Positions 26,132-34,305 of a DNA stretch of 64,000 nt are shown here, piece by piece. This DNA comes from RUG13615 sp040307715 (lineage in GTDB: Bacteria > Bacillota > Clostridia > Peptostreptococcales > Anaerovoracaceae). Location: contig JAWRJC010000026.1 in the NCBI GenBank assembly GCA_040307715.1, forward strand, positions 1 through 64,000. The letters run 5' to 3'. The first letter of the stretch is position 1; the number at the start of each line of letters is the position of its first letter. A model generated the notes under the pieces. That model saw only the letters and a list, made by a program, of their open reading frames with translations, was not told the DNA's origin and made no database searches. The translations under genes were made by a program, and so were the position numbers.

Positions 26132-27142
26132 CTACAGAAGCAGGATCCCCGCTTCTTCACACTCTTTGATCATATCGTCCGGCCAGATGGATGCCTGCAC
26201 TTCGCCGATGTGGGCCTTGCGCAGGAAGTACATGCACAGACGGCTCTGGCCGATGCCGCCGCCGATGGTGTACGGCAGTTCGCAGTTCAGGATCGCTTTG
26301 TGGAACGGCAGTTCCATGCGCTCTTCCTGCCCTTCCGCGATCAGCTGGCTGCGCATGCTGTTCTCGTCGACACGGATGCCCATGGACGAGATCTCGAACG
26401 CTCTTCCGAGCACGTCGTTCCAAAGAATGATATCGCCGTTGAGTTCCCAGTCGTCGTAGTCCGCCGCACGGCCGTCGTGCTTTTCACCGGATTTCAGGCG
26501 GCCGCCGATCTTCTGGATGAAGACCGCCCGCTTTTCTTCGGTGATCGCGTCTTCTCTTTCCTTCGGCGTCTTGTCCGGATACATATCCTCCAGTTCCTGT
26601 GTCGTCACGAAGAAAATCTCATTGGGAAGATCGGTGCGGATCTCCGAATAGTGGCGGTTGACGAAATCATTGAGGTTCTTAAGAGACAGATAGATGCGCT
26701 CGACCGTCGCCTTGAGATACGCCTCTGTACGCTCTTCCTTCTTGATCGCCTTCTCCCAGTCCCACTGGTCGACGTAGATCGAATGCAGGTTGTCGAGTTC
26801 CTCGTCGCGGCGGATGGCGTTCATATCGGTGTAAATACCGTGCCCCGGACGGATCCCGTAGCGGCCGATCGCCATGCGCTTCCATTTGGCCAGCGACTGT
26901 ACGACTTCCGCCTTATGCTCTTCCATATCAAGAATCGTAAAATCGACCGTTCTTTCCACGCCGTTCAGGTTGTCGTTCAGACCGCTCTCGGGCAGTACGA
27001 CCAGCGGAGCGCTGACACGGCGCAGGTTCAGGCCGTAAGCGATTTCCTGCTGAAAATAATCCTTGATCTTTTTGATCGCGCGCTGCGATTCCATGTAATC
27101 AAGAATCGGCGAGTAGTCTTCGGGGATGAATACTTTTGACAT
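26132..27142 (-). CDS. asnA: Aspartate--ammonia ligase AsnA
   Basis: Makes asparagine from aspartate, ammonia and ATP (AMP-forming), using ammonia rather than glutamine. The 336-residue protein matches AsnA throughout: YSPILDYMESQRAI, SAPLVVLPESGLNDNLNG, AIGRYGIRPGHGIYTDMNAI, and a C-terminal GGGIGQSRLCMYFL typical of the class II aminoacyl-tRNA-synthetase-like fold. AAAGGA precedes the ATG. It lies between queH and priA, which is not a conserved arrangement. I looked for a T-box leader in the 50 bases upstream and saw none. Confidence 0.97.
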   Translation of the reverse strand: MSKVFIPEDYSPILDYMESQRAIKKIKDYFQQEIAYGLNLRRVSAPLVVLPESGLNDNLNGVERTVDFTILDMEEHKAEVVQSLAKWKRMAIGRYGIRPGHGIYTDMNAIRRDEELDNLHSIYVDQWDWEKAIKKEERTEAYLKATVERIYLSLKNLNDFVNRHYSEIRTDLPNEIFFVTTQELEDMYPDKTPKEREDAITEEKRAVFIQKIGGRLKSGEKHDGRAADYDDWELNGDIILWNDVLGRAFEISSMGIRVDENSMRSQLIAEGQEERMELPFHKAILNCELPYTIGGGIGQSRLCMYFLRKAHIGEVQASIWPDDMIKECEEAGILLL

Positions 27143-27192
27143 GGGGATTTCCTTTCTGTGACTGACTTCACTTTCTTTCTAATTCACAATAA

Positions 27193-27903
27193 CTATTTAT
27201 CGTCACGCTGAGCAGCTTCGTCGCAGCCCTCCCACTTGGAGAATCTGCAGCCGCAGTAGTTCTGCCGGTAAAGGCCGTACTTCTTTGACAGTTCGATGCT
27301 GCGCTTGAAGCCGTCCTTTTTCTTGAAGTTGGCATCCAGATAACTGATGCCGTACTGCGCGCCGAGCCGCTTGCCGATCGCGCTGATCGTCGCATAGTCC
27401 TTGTGCGGACTGACCGTCAGTGTCGTACCGAACACATCGTAATGCAGCAGGCTCGCCGTCTCGGCGGTCTTCTGCAGGCGCATGATGAAACAGACCCCGC
27501 ATCTGGCCCCGCCTTCAGGCTCCTCCTCCAGTCCTTTGACCGCCGCAAGGAAACGCTCCGGATCATACGGTGCCTCCATAAAGGATACCCTGCCGGCCGT
27601 GCCGGGTTCCGCATTGAACTTCTGCAGAAATTCCATCTGCGCGGCCTTGCGCCGCTCGTACTCCGCCGGGTCATCGATGTTCGGGTTGTAGTAATAGACC
27701 GTGATATCGTAATCGCCGAGGAGACGCTCGATACAGGCTGTGCTGCAGGGCCCGCAGCAACTGTGCAGCAGGAGATGCGGCTTTGCGAGCTGTGTCTCTC
27801 TGTCAGACGGTGCAAGAAACAGATCATCCCGCTCCGCAGCGCCGTTTTCCAGTATGCAAGCGCCGCCAGGCGCAGTCTTTGTACCGTCTTTTTTATCCTG
27901 CAT
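27193..27903 (-). CDS. queH: Epoxyqueuosine reductase QueH
   Basis: Carries out the last step of queuosine synthesis in tRNA, reducing epoxyqueuosine; QueH replaces the cobalamin-dependent QueG. The 236-residue protein contains the defining cysteine pairs: LLHSCCGPCSTACIERL near residue 45, and RCGVCFIMRL plus the C-terminal YCGCRFSKWE, which hold an iron-sulfur cluster and an extra iron. About 38 residues at the N-terminus are a poorly conserved extension. An extended -10 promoter lies 35-40 bases upstream, divergent from the radical SAM gene. Confidence 0.93.
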   Translation of the reverse strand: MQDKKDGTKTAPGGACILENGAAERDDLFLAPSDRETQLAKPHLLLHSCCGPCSTACIERLLGDYDITVYYYNPNIDDPAEYERRKAAQMEFLQKFNAEPGTAGRVSFMEAPYDPERFLAAVKGLEEEPEGGARCGVCFIMRLQKTAETASLLHYDVFGTTLTVSPHKDYATISAIGKRLGAQYGISYLDANFKKKDGFKRSIELSKKYGLYRQNYCGCRFSKWEGCDEAAQRDDK

Positions 27904-27937
27904 GGAAGTCCGTTCCTCTTCACAACAACTGCGGAAT

Positions 27938-27946
27938 ATTATACCA
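27938..27946 (-). promoter_or_regulatory. Extended -10 promoter element of queH
   Basis: The minus strand reads TGGTATAAT (TATAAT at 27938-27943), a perfect extended -10, in the 50-bp gap between the divergent queH and radical SAM genes. Confidence 0.6.
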
Positions 27947-27953
27947 TAGATGC

Positions 27954-28877
27954 ATGGAAAACACTACCCGGATCAACATGATCGGGCCCTGGCTCGAGGC
28001 GCATTTCGGAGGCAAAGTCGTCAAGCTCCCGCTCGACGGCGGCTTTACTTGCCCAAACCGCGACGGGACCTGCGGAACGGGCGGCTGCATCTTCTGTTCT
28101 CCGGCCGGTTCCGGAGAATCCGCTGTCCCCATCACAGAAGACACCGCAGCGTCTCACAAGCGTATTTCTCAGAAAATCGGAACCTTGCAGGAGAAGTGGC
28201 CGGAAGCGCAGCGATTCCTCGCCTACTTTCAGAATTATACATCCACCTATGCGCCGGCAGAACGGCTCCGCACGCTTTACGGGGCCGCCCTTTCCCATCA
28301 AGGCATCGCCGGGCTGGCCGTTGCGACGCGCCCCGACTGCCTGCCGGCGGAGGTGCTGGATCTGCTGTCCGAACTCAACGAGAGAACCTTCCTCTGGGTC
28401 GAGCTCGGGCTGCAGACCATCCACAGCGATACGATCAACCGCGGCTACCCGCTCGCAGTCTACGACCGGGCTGTACAGGTGCTCGAAGAACGCGGGATCC
28501 GCACTGTGACCCATCTGCTGTTCGGACTGCCCGGCGAATCGCGACGGGACATGCTCGACTCCGTGCGGTATGTCTGCCGCAGAGGTCTCTTCGGGCTCAA
28601 ATTCCATATGCTCAATGTCGTCAGGGGCTCCGCGCTTGCGGAAACGATGCCTGACTATCTGCCCTTCCGGTCGCCGGAGGACTACGTGGATCTCGTCGTG
28701 GACGCGCTCAAACTCGTGCCGCCGGAGATGACCATCCACCGGCTGACCGGCGACGTCCCCTACGGCGCACTCATCAGTCCGCCCTGGGCATATCAGAAAC
28801 GAACCGTCACCAATGCCATCCTGCACGAACTTAAGGCGCGTGACATCTGGCAGGGCATGGACCGGGAGACTCCGTAG
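27954..28877 (+). CDS. Radical SAM protein of the TIGR01212 (YtqA/YhcC) type
   Basis: The 307-residue protein has the family's cluster-binding pattern CPNRDGTCGTGGCIFC, in which three cysteines hold a 4Fe-4S cluster with SAM. Later motifs ATRPDCLP, WVELGLQTIHSDTINRG and HLLFGLPGE are typical of this uncharacterised family. The reaction is unknown; relatives are called YtqA or YhcC. The ATG at 27954 is the natural start by homology (NMIGPWLEAHFGGKVVKLPLD) but has no ribosome-binding site. TTCACA (27919-27924) and TACCAT (27942-27947), 17 bp apart, would place transcription initiation on the ATG itself, so the mRNA may be leaderless. Confidence 0.87.
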   Translation: MENTTRINMIGPWLEAHFGGKVVKLPLDGGFTCPNRDGTCGTGGCIFCSPAGSGESAVPITEDTAASHKRISQKIGTLQEKWPEAQRFLAYFQNYTSTYAPAERLRTLYGAALSHQGIAGLAVATRPDCLPAEVLDLLSELNERTFLWVELGLQTIHSDTINRGYPLAVYDRAVQVLEERGIRTVTHLLFGLPGESRRDMLDSVRYVCRRGLFGLKFHMLNVVRGSALAETMPDYLPFRSPEDYVDLVVDALKLVPPEMTIHRLTGDVPYGALISPPWAYQKRTVTNAILHELKARDIWQGMDRETP

Positions 28878-28883
28878 ACACAC

Positions 28884-28912
28884 AAAAACCGGGAAACAGG
28901 TCCCGGTTTTTT
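28884..28912. terminator. Bidirectional terminator between the radical SAM gene and tdk
   Basis: AAAAACCGGGA pairs with TCCCGGTTTTTT around a short AACAGG loop, with T-runs on both strands. It ends the two converging transcripts. Confidence 0.85.
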
Positions 28913-28926
28913 GATCTCTCCATCGC

Positions 28927-29514
28927 TCACGCTTTCTCCGGGCCGGTCCGCCCGTCATTGTAGTGCTTTCTGCACAGCGGGATATACATATCCATCCCGC
29001 CGACCGCGATCTGCGGACCCTCTTTGACGAACTTGCCGTCCACGATGCGCGCGACCATTGTCGCCTTGCGGCCGCACCAGCAGATCGTCTTGATCTCCTC
29101 GATCTTGTCCGCATAGACCAGCAGGTAGTAAGAGCCTTCAAACAGCTCGTTGCGGAAGTCGTTCTTAAGGCCGTACGCCATGACCGGCACGTCGCAGCTG
29201 TCCACGATCTCTGTCATCTCGAGGATGTGATGCTTTTTGAGGAACTGGCACTCGTCGACGAGTACGCAGTCCACCGGATGGCGTTCATTTTCCTCCAGGA
29301 AGAGTTCGAGGATATTGGTGTCCTCATCCACGGGGATCGCTTCCCGCTCGAGGCCGACTCTGGATGTGATGACGCCCACCCCGTTGCGGTCATCGACCGA
29401 CGGTGTCAGACAAAGGACGCGCTTGCCCCGTTCCTCGTAGTTGTATGCCACCTTGAGAAGCTCGATCGACTTCCCGGCATTCATCGTACTGTATTTATAG
29501 AATAGCTGTGCCAT
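28927..29514 (-). CDS. tdk: Thymidine kinase (type II)
   Basis: Salvages thymidine to dTMP. The 195-residue protein has the P-loop YSTMNAGKSIELL near the N-terminus, LVDECQFLKKHHI (Walker B with lasso region nearby) and a zinc-binding finger with CWCG and a C-terminal CRKHY. The start at 29514 has AAGGAG upstream; the frame extends further only through the intergenic hairpin and a tRNA gene, so the upstream part is not coding. It lies just downstream of the tRNA cluster on the same strand. Confidence 0.95.
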   Translation of the reverse strand: MAQLFYKYSTMNAGKSIELLKVAYNYEERGKRVLCLTPSVDDRNGVGVITSRVGLEREAIPVDEDTNILELFLEENERHPVDCVLVDECQFLKKHHILEMTEIVDSCDVPVMAYGLKNDFRNELFEGSYYLLVYADKIEEIKTICWCGRKATMVARIVDGKFVKEGPQIAVGGMDMYIPLCRKHYNDGRTGPEKA

Positions 29515-29529
29515 GGTTTCTCCTTGCGA

Positions 29530-29569
29530 CGGAAAACAAAATAACCCCACGAGCATTGCTGGCGTGAGG
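29530..29569 (-). terminator. Probable terminator of the tRNA operon
   Basis: On the minus strand CCTCACG (29563-29569) pairs with CGTGGGG (29545-29551), followed by TTATTTTGTTTTCC. It lies between tRNA-Phe and tdk. Confidence 0.6.
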
Positions 29570-29585
29570 CTACTTTGGAAGTAAG

Positions 29586-29661
29586 TGGTGCTCAGACTCG
29601 GAATTGAACCAAGGACACGGGGATTTTCAGTCCCCTGCTCTACCAACTGAGCTATCTGAGC
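29586..29661 (-). tRNA. tRNA-Phe (GAA)
   Basis: Cloverleaf with acceptor GCTCAGA/TCTGAGC, anticodon loop CTGAAAA and encoded CCA. It is the last of fifteen tRNA genes on this strand. Confidence 0.95.
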
Positions 29662-29711
29662 AAGTCATATTCAGTTTTAGCATATCCCACACCAACATGC
29701 AAGAGTTTTTT

Positions 29712-29787
29712 TGGTGGGCCATCAGGGATTTGAACCCGGGACCGACCGGTTATGAGCCGGGTGCTCTGACCGCTGAGCTAATGGCCC
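29712..29787 (-). tRNA. tRNA with CAT anticodon (elongator Met or Ile2)
   Basis: Acceptor GGGCCAT/ATGGCCC, anticodon loop CTCATAA, CCA encoded. The loop and the following CGGTC stretch resemble the lysidine-modified tRNA-Ile2 of Bacillota, but elongator tRNA-Met has the same anticodon. An initiator identity is unlikely because position 1 pairs with 72. Confidence 0.85.
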
Positions 29788-29810
29788 ACATAGGCCGACC
29801 GTTTTTGCTT

Positions 29811-29887
29811 TGGTCGGAGTGACAGGATTTGAACCTGCGGCCCTCTGCTCCCAAAGCAGATGCGCTACCAAGCTGCGCCACACTCCG
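29811..29887 (-). tRNA. tRNA-Pro (TGG)
   Basis: Acceptor CGGAGTG/CACTCCG, anticodon loop TTTGGGA, CCA encoded. Confidence 0.95.
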
Positions 29888-29898
29888 ATGAAGAAGAT

Positions 29899-29974
29899 TG
29901 GCAGGGGCAGTAGGACTTGAACCCACGGCACGCGGTTTTGGAGACCGCTGCTCTACCAACTGAGCTATACCCCT
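29899..29974 (-). tRNA. tRNA-Trp (CCA)
   Basis: Acceptor AGGGGTA/TGCCCCT, anticodon loop CTCCAAA, discriminator G and encoded CCA. Confidence 0.95.
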
Positions 29975-30017
29975 GCATCATTCGTCGGTACTGCAGCCAG
30001 TCAAACTGGATGTAGTA

Positions 30018-30108
30018 TGGCGGAGAAGATGGGATTCGAACCCATGCGGCCCTTGCGAACCCTAACGATTTAGCAAACCGTCCTCTTCAGCCTCTTGAGT
30101 ACTTCTCC
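30018..30108 (-). tRNA. tRNA-Ser (GCT)
   Basis: Long-variable-arm tRNA of 91 bases with acceptor GGAGAAG/CTTCTCC and anticodon loop TTGCTAA. Confidence 0.95.
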
Positions 30109-30122
30109 AAATCTGATTGAGT

Positions 30123-30211
30123 TGGCGGAGAGAGTGGGATTCGAACCCACGGCCCCTTTCGGAGTCACCGGTTTTCAAGACCGGCTCCTTAAACCACTCG
30201 GACACCTCTCC
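30123..30211 (-). tRNA. tRNA-Ser (TGA)
   Basis: Long-variable-arm tRNA of 89 bases with acceptor GGAGAGG/TCTCTCC and anticodon loop CTTGAAA. Confidence 0.95.
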
Positions 30212-30241
30212 GCACAAGGCCGTCCTCTGGCTTTCAATAAA

Positions 30242-30317
30242 TGGTGACCCAACCGAGGCTCGAACTCGGGACACCTTGATTAAAAGTCAAGTGCTCTGCC
30301 TACTGAGCTATTGGGTC
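30242..30317 (-). tRNA. tRNA-Lys (TTT)
   Basis: Acceptor GACCCAA/TTGGGTC, anticodon loop CTTTTAA, CCA encoded. Confidence 0.95.
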
Positions 30318-30345
30318 ATGATCACGTTGCTCCAGGAGCAATATA

Positions 30346-30422
30346 TGGCTGAGGTGGCAGGACTCGAACCTGCGAATGCCGGGATCAAAACCCGGTGCGT
30401 TAACCAACTTCGCCACACCCCA
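30346..30422 (-). tRNA. tRNA-Gln (TTG)
   Basis: Acceptor TGGGGTG/CACCTCA with the U1-A72 pair typical of tRNA-Gln, anticodon loop TTTTGAT, CCA encoded. Confidence 0.95.
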
Positions 30423-30443
30423 TCACCGTCAAATTGGAAAAAA

Positions 30444-30520
30444 TGGCGAGCCCACAGGGATTCGAACCCCGGACACACGGCTTAGAAGGCCGTTGCTCTA
30501 TCCGACTGAGCTATGGACCC
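30444..30520 (-). tRNA. tRNA-Arg (TCT)
   Basis: Acceptor GGGTCCA/TGGGCTC, anticodon loop CTTCTAA, CCA encoded. Confidence 0.95.
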
Positions 30521-30574
30521 GCATTACGACACGTTCCTGCTCCGCAGCGGGAGTGTGAAGTCGTCATATTCGGT

Positions 30575-30648
<74 letters not shown>

Positions 30649-30687
30649 ATATTGATTGGGAGCAATTTTCATTGCTCCCAGAATTGT

Positions 30688-30762
30688 TGGAGCGGAAGAC
30701 GAGATTCGAACTCGCGACCCTCGCCTTGGCAAGGCGATGCTCTACCCCTGAGCCACTTCCGC
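30688..30762 (-). tRNA. tRNA-Gly (GCC)
   Basis: Acceptor GCGGAAG/CTTCCGC, anticodon loop TTGCCAA, CCA encoded. Confidence 0.95.
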
Positions 30763-30770
30763 ACATGTAT

Positions 30771-30855
30771 TGGTGGAGGAGAGTGGATTCGAACCACTGT
30801 AGGCGTAGCCAACGGATTTACAGTCCGCCCCCTTTAGCCACTCGGGCACTCCTCC
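30771..30855 (-). tRNA. tRNA-Tyr (GTA)
   Basis: Long-variable-arm tRNA of 85 bases with acceptor GGAGGAG/CTCCTCC and anticodon loop CTGTAAA. Confidence 0.95.
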
Positions 30856-30889
30856 ATATGTGATACCCTTTGCGGGGGATAGACTGATT

Positions 30890-30965
30890 TGGAGCTGGCA
30901 AAGGGACTCGAACCCCCGACCTGCTGATTACAAATCAGCTGCTCTACCAACTGAGCTATGCCAGC
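30890..30965 (-). tRNA. tRNA-Thr (TGT)
   Basis: Acceptor GCTGGCA/TGCCAGC, anticodon loop TTTGTAA, CCA encoded. Confidence 0.95.
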
Positions 30966-30989
30966 ATATCGGCCTACCGAGAAAAAAAT

Positions 30990-31066
30990 TGGCGATCCGA
31001 ACGGGGCTCGAACCCGTGACCTCCAGCGTGACAGGCTGGCATTCTAACCAACTGAACTACCGGACC
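30990..31066 (-). tRNA. tRNA-Asp (GTC)
   Basis: Acceptor GGTCCGG/TCGGATC, anticodon loop CTGTCAC, CCA encoded. Confidence 0.95.
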
Positions 31067-31084
31067 GTAATGTAACGCACTCGT

Positions 31085-31160
31085 TGGTGGGCGCTACAGG
31101 GCTCGAACCTGTGACCCCCTGCTTGTAAGGCAGGTGCTCTCCCAGCTGAGCTAAGCGCCC
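31085..31160 (-). tRNA. tRNA-Val (TAC)
   Basis: Acceptor GGGCGCT/AGCGCCC, anticodon loop CTTACAA, CCA encoded. It is the first gene of the operon. Confidence 0.95.
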
Positions 31161-31196
31161 CGGTAGGTCATACCGACATACTCGGCACAGTTATGT

Positions 31197-31225
31197 ATCT
31201 TAACGGAAAGTCACGCACATGTCAA
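31197..31225 (-). promoter_or_regulatory. Promoter of the tRNA operon
   Basis: A consensus TTGACA (31220-31225) and TAAGAT (31197-31202) are 17 bp apart on the minus strand, 37 bases upstream of tRNA-Val. Bases 31226-31323 hold two small inverted repeats (AAATAAA/TTTATTT and GGATCGC/GCGATCC) and no gene. Confidence 0.85.
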
Positions 31226-31323
31226 GGGGTTTTTTACAGTTAAATAAACATTTATTTTTGCGCGGGATCGCACATGCGATCCGGCACCCCGGCTGTCAGC
31301 CGCGGCAAACATTTCATTTCCCG

Positions 31324-31941
31324 TTATCCGACAAAACAAACTGTTTCTTTGATCCTAAGATCCCCTTTCGTGATGCCGCGCAGGCGCTCCAAAAGATCCT
31401 CCTCCCGCTCCTTGTCCGTGGCGATCACCATTGTCACGTCCGCTGCGAACTGCTTGTCCTCGCAGCAATGCGCCCCCTCCTCCAGCAGGCGTTCGATCAG
31501 CGCCAGATGCGGGTACGCAAAGGAGACGGTCAGCCTGACCATTTCACGGGCTTCACGGATGCCCGCCGCTTCCACCGCCTGTTTGGCGGAACCGGTGTAA
31601 GCCCGCACCAGACCGCCGGTGCCGAGTTTGATACCGCCGAAATACCGGGTCACGACGAGCACCACATTGGTCAGCCCCTCCTTGACGAGATACTGGACCA
31701 TCGGCGCGCCGGACGTGCCCTGCGGTTCGCCGTCGTCGCTCGCCCACTGGACCTGCATATTGTCACCGATCACCATCGCCGGCACGTTGTGCGTCGCGTC
31801 TTTATACTGTTCGCGGACCGCGGCGAGAAATGCGTCCGCCTCCTCCCTGCTGCCGACCGGGCGCGCGTGCGCGATAAAGCGGGAACGTTCGACCACCTGC
31901 TCCACATGGACCTCTTTTGCAAGCGTTTTATAAAGTATCAT
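31324..31941 (-). CDS. yigZ: YigZ / IMPACT-family protein
   Basis: The 205-residue protein has the UPF0029 (IMPACT) N-terminal domain with ERSRFIAHARPV, DGEPQGTSGAPM and VVTRYFGGIKLGTGGLVRAY, followed by the small C-terminal domain of YigZ proteins. The bacterial role is unclear; eukaryotic IMPACT acts on the Gcn1/Gcn2 pathway. The start at 31941 lies inside the end of hflX (14-base overlap) without a good ribosome-binding site, so its translation probably depends on hflX. Confidence 0.9.
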   Translation of the reverse strand: MILYKTLAKEVHVEQVVERSRFIAHARPVGSREEADAFLAAVREQYKDATHNVPAMVIGDNMQVQWASDDGEPQGTSGAPMVQYLVKEGLTNVVLVVTRYFGGIKLGTGGLVRAYTGSAKQAVEAAGIREAREMVRLTVSFAYPHLALIERLLEEGAHCCEDKQFAADVTMVIATDKEREEDLLERLRGITKGDLRIKETVCFVG

Positions 31942-33226
31942 ACGCCGCCACCCGCTCATAATCCTTTCCGTCCAGTTCCACTGTAACAGCCGTTCCTTCG
32001 GACGTGTGTTCCATGGTCCTGACCACTCCTTTATCACAGACGTAGGACAGCACATCGCCGCGCGTGTACGGGATCAGGAGCGTCACCGTCCGCCGGTCCC
32101 CGTAGAGCGTCGCCAGGATCGCTGCCAGAAGTTCCTCCGCCCCGTCCCCTGTTTTCGCGGAGAGCAGGATGCCCGGTCTTGCCGGCAGGAACGGTTCGCC
32201 GTCCGGTCCGCAGCCGTCTGTCAGAAGATCCGACTTGTTGTAGGCGATGATCATATCCTTGCTGCCGGCGCCGATCTCACGCAGTACCTGCTCGGTGACA
32301 TCCATAAAGTGTTCCATCTCCGGCACGGAAACATCGACCACATGCAGCAGCAGATCCGCTTCCGCCGCCTCTTCCAGCGTCGCCCGGAAAGCCTTGATCA
32401 GTTCGTGCGGCAGTTTGCTGACGAACCCGACGGTATCTGAAAGAATGAATCCGCGCCCTTTCTCCGGAGTGATACTGCGCTGCTCCGCATCGAGCGTCGC
32501 AAACAGCATGTCTTCGGAGAAGACCTCTTTTTCCTCTCTGCCCTCCAGCGACAGCAGGCGGTTCATGACCGCGGATTTGCCAGCGTTCGTATAGCCGACC
32601 AGCGCGACGGTCGGGATCTCGTTGCGGCGGCGCTGTTTGCGCTTGAGTGCAGCTGTCTTTTCGGCACGCGCAAGTTCCGCCCGGATGTCGTCGATCCGCG
32701 CCTGGATATGACGCCTGTCTGTCTCCAGTTTCTTTTCCCCCGGACCGCGGGTGCCGATCCCGCCGCCGAGCCTCGACAGCGACCTGCCAAAGCCGAGCAG
32801 CCGCGGCATCCGGTACCGGAGCTGCGCCAGTTCGACCTGCAGTTTGCCTTCCTTTGACACAGCGCGGCGGGCGAAGATATCGAGGATCAGAATGGTCCGG
32901 TCGATGACCCGCACACCGAGCGCTTCCTCGAGATTGCGGATCTGCGCACCGGTCAGTTCATCGTCGAAGATCACAGTATCCGCGACCCCGTTCGCGCACA
33001 TCTGCGCAAGTTCCTCCACCTTGCCTTTGCCTATAAAGGTGGCCGGCCGGGGGCGTTCCATTTTCTGTATCACAAAACCGGCTGTTTCGCCGCCGGCTGC
33101 TTCCGCAAGCGCTTCCAGTTCATCGAGTGACCGCTGCGCATCCCCGCTGCCCAGATCTGCACCGACCAGGATCGCGGTGAACCGGTCTTCCTGTCTGACT
33201 TCGTTGTTCTCAGTGAAATCGATCAT
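31928..33226 (-). CDS. hflX: Ribosome-associated GTPase HflX
   Basis: HflX splits stalled or hibernating 70S ribosomes, notably after heat or antibiotic stress. The 432-residue protein has the N-terminal HflX domain (LDELEALAEAAGGETAG, ATFIGKGKVEELA), a coiled coil containing GPGEKKLETDRRHI, and a GTPase domain with ALVGYTNAGKSAVMN (G1), DTVGFVSKLPHEL (G3) and YNKSDLL (G4). The start at 33226 (MIDFTENNEV) fits the family; the ribosome-binding site is weak. It follows codY and overlaps yigZ. Confidence 0.95.
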   Translation of the reverse strand: MIDFTENNEVRQEDRFTAILVGADLGSGDAQRSLDELEALAEAAGGETAGFVIQKMERPRPATFIGKGKVEELAQMCANGVADTVIFDDELTGAQIRNLEEALGVRVIDRTILILDIFARRAVSKEGKLQVELAQLRYRMPRLLGFGRSLSRLGGGIGTRGPGEKKLETDRRHIQARIDDIRAELARAEKTAALKRKQRRRNEIPTVALVGYTNAGKSAVMNRLLSLEGREEKEVFSEDMLFATLDAEQRSITPEKGRGFILSDTVGFVSKLPHELIKAFRATLEEAAEADLLLHVVDVSVPEMEHFMDVTEQVLREIGAGSKDMIIAYNKSDLLTDGCGPDGEPFLPARPGILLSAKTGDGAEELLAAILATLYGDRRTVTLLIPYTRGDVLSYVCDKGVVRTMEHTSEGTAVTVELDGKDYERVAAYDTL

Positions 33227-33244
33227 CTTATCCCATGTGAAATA

Positions 33245-33275
33245 CCCCGAAACGCAACAACGCGGCGCTTCGGGG
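33245..33275 (-). terminator. Hairpin between codY and hflX
   Basis: CCCCGAAGCGC pairs with GCGTTTCGGGG on the minus strand around a ten-base loop, only 18 bases before the hflX start. There is little T-run after it (TATTTC), so it may attenuate rather than fully stop transcription. Confidence 0.4.
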
Positions 33276-33297
33276 AAGGTCATCGCGGTATGGTCTG

Positions 33298-34074
33298 CTA
33301 TTTGTCCAGCCCGAGCTGTTCAAAGAACTTTTCGTTGAGGACTTTGATATGCGTCCCCTTCATCCCCAGCGACTTCGACTCGATGACGCCGGCGCTCTCC
33401 AGCTTGCGGAGCGCATTGACGATGACGGAACGCGTGATGCGGGATCTGTCCGCGACTTTGCTGGCGATCAGGATGCCCTCGCTGCCGTCCAGTTCTTCAA
33501 AGATCTTATGGACCGCCTCGTGTTCGGAATACGACAGGGTGCTGATGGCCATGCGGACCACCTCTTCCTGACGGATCTCCTCTTCCTGCTCGAGTGTCTT
33601 GACGCGCTGGATCTCCAGCCCGACAACGGTCGCGCCGACTTCCGCAAGGACCAGATCCTCATCGGTATATTCCGGCTCATAACGGGCCAGAATGAGCGTG
33701 CCCCACCTTTTACCTCCGCCGAGGATCGGGATGAAGGTATGATACTTTTCCTTGGTATCCTCGTCGTCCTTGAAGATCTTCAGCAATTCTTCATGCTGCA
33801 GATTGGGGGTCGTCTCCTGCAGTTTCATGAGCTCCACCCCGTAGCTCTTCGGGAACGCGAATTCGCCTGTTGCCGGATCTTCAACAAGGGAACTGTCTTC
33901 CACAACGGAGAGATCGACGCCGAGCACTTTGCCGTTCACATCTACGATATAAACGTTGCTGTCCGTCAGCTCCCGCAGCACAATACAGATATCCGTGAAA
34001 GAGAAGGTCCCTTTCGGCGATTCCTGAAGCAGCCAATTCAATTTTCTGACTTTCGCCAACACATCCTGTTGCAT
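33298..34074 (-). CDS. codY: Global transcriptional regulator CodY
   Basis: CodY senses GTP and branched-chain amino acids and represses nutrient-acquisition genes in growing Bacillota. The 258-residue protein has an N-terminal GAF domain (LLQESPKGTFSFTDICIVL, YIVDVNGKVLG) and a C-terminal winged helix with the recognition helix in SKVADRSRITRSVIVNALRK. The length equals that of B. subtilis CodY. AAAGGAG precedes the ATG. It follows hslV-hslU, the conserved context (codV-codW-codX-codY), but has its own promoter after a terminator. Confidence 0.96.
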   Translation of the reverse strand: MQQDVLAKVRKLNWLLQESPKGTFSFTDICIVLRELTDSNVYIVDVNGKVLGVDLSVVEDSSLVEDPATGEFAFPKSYGVELMKLQETTPNLQHEELLKIFKDDEDTKEKYHTFIPILGGGKRWGTLILARYEPEYTDEDLVLAEVGATVVGLEIQRVKTLEQEEEIRQEEVVRMAISTLSYSEHEAVHKIFEELDGSEGILIASKVADRSRITRSVIVNALRKLESAGVIESKSLGMKGTHIKVLNEKFFEQLGLDK

Positions 34075-34132
34075 GCTATTCTCCTTTAGTACAGGCGGGA
34101 AATACACATATTCCCCTCATTATGTTGCTTCG

Positions 34133-34161
34133 ATTATATAGAAGAATCGCCCGTTCGGCAA
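34133..34161 (-). promoter_or_regulatory. Promoter of codY
   Basis: TTGCCG (34156-34161) and a perfect TATAAT (34133-34138) are 17 bp apart on the minus strand. The AT-rich stretch behind it (34165-34230) may hold regulatory sites, but I saw no clear CodY box. Confidence 0.7.
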
Positions 34162-34244
34162 TGATATTTTTGATTTTTTTGAAAAGTTTCCTGTGTTTGT
34201 ACAATTGATTGAATTTAAAATATAACAACAGTATCCGCAAAACC

Positions 34245-34278
34245 AAAAAGACCCGCTCCGCCTCACGGAGCAGGTCTT
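34245..34278 (-). terminator. Terminator after hslU
   Basis: AAGACCTGCTCCG pairs with CGGAGCGGGTCTT on the minus strand around TGAGG, followed by TTTTTGG. It separates the topA-hslV-hslU transcript from codY. Confidence 0.85.
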
Positions 34279-34305
34279 CTGTCGGTTTTTTCCGGGGATC
34301 CGCGG

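Noticed and set aside
27143..27192. Possible T-box or other leader control of asnA.
   Set aside because: Only 50 bases lie between queH and asnA and no T-box sequence or terminator fold is visible.
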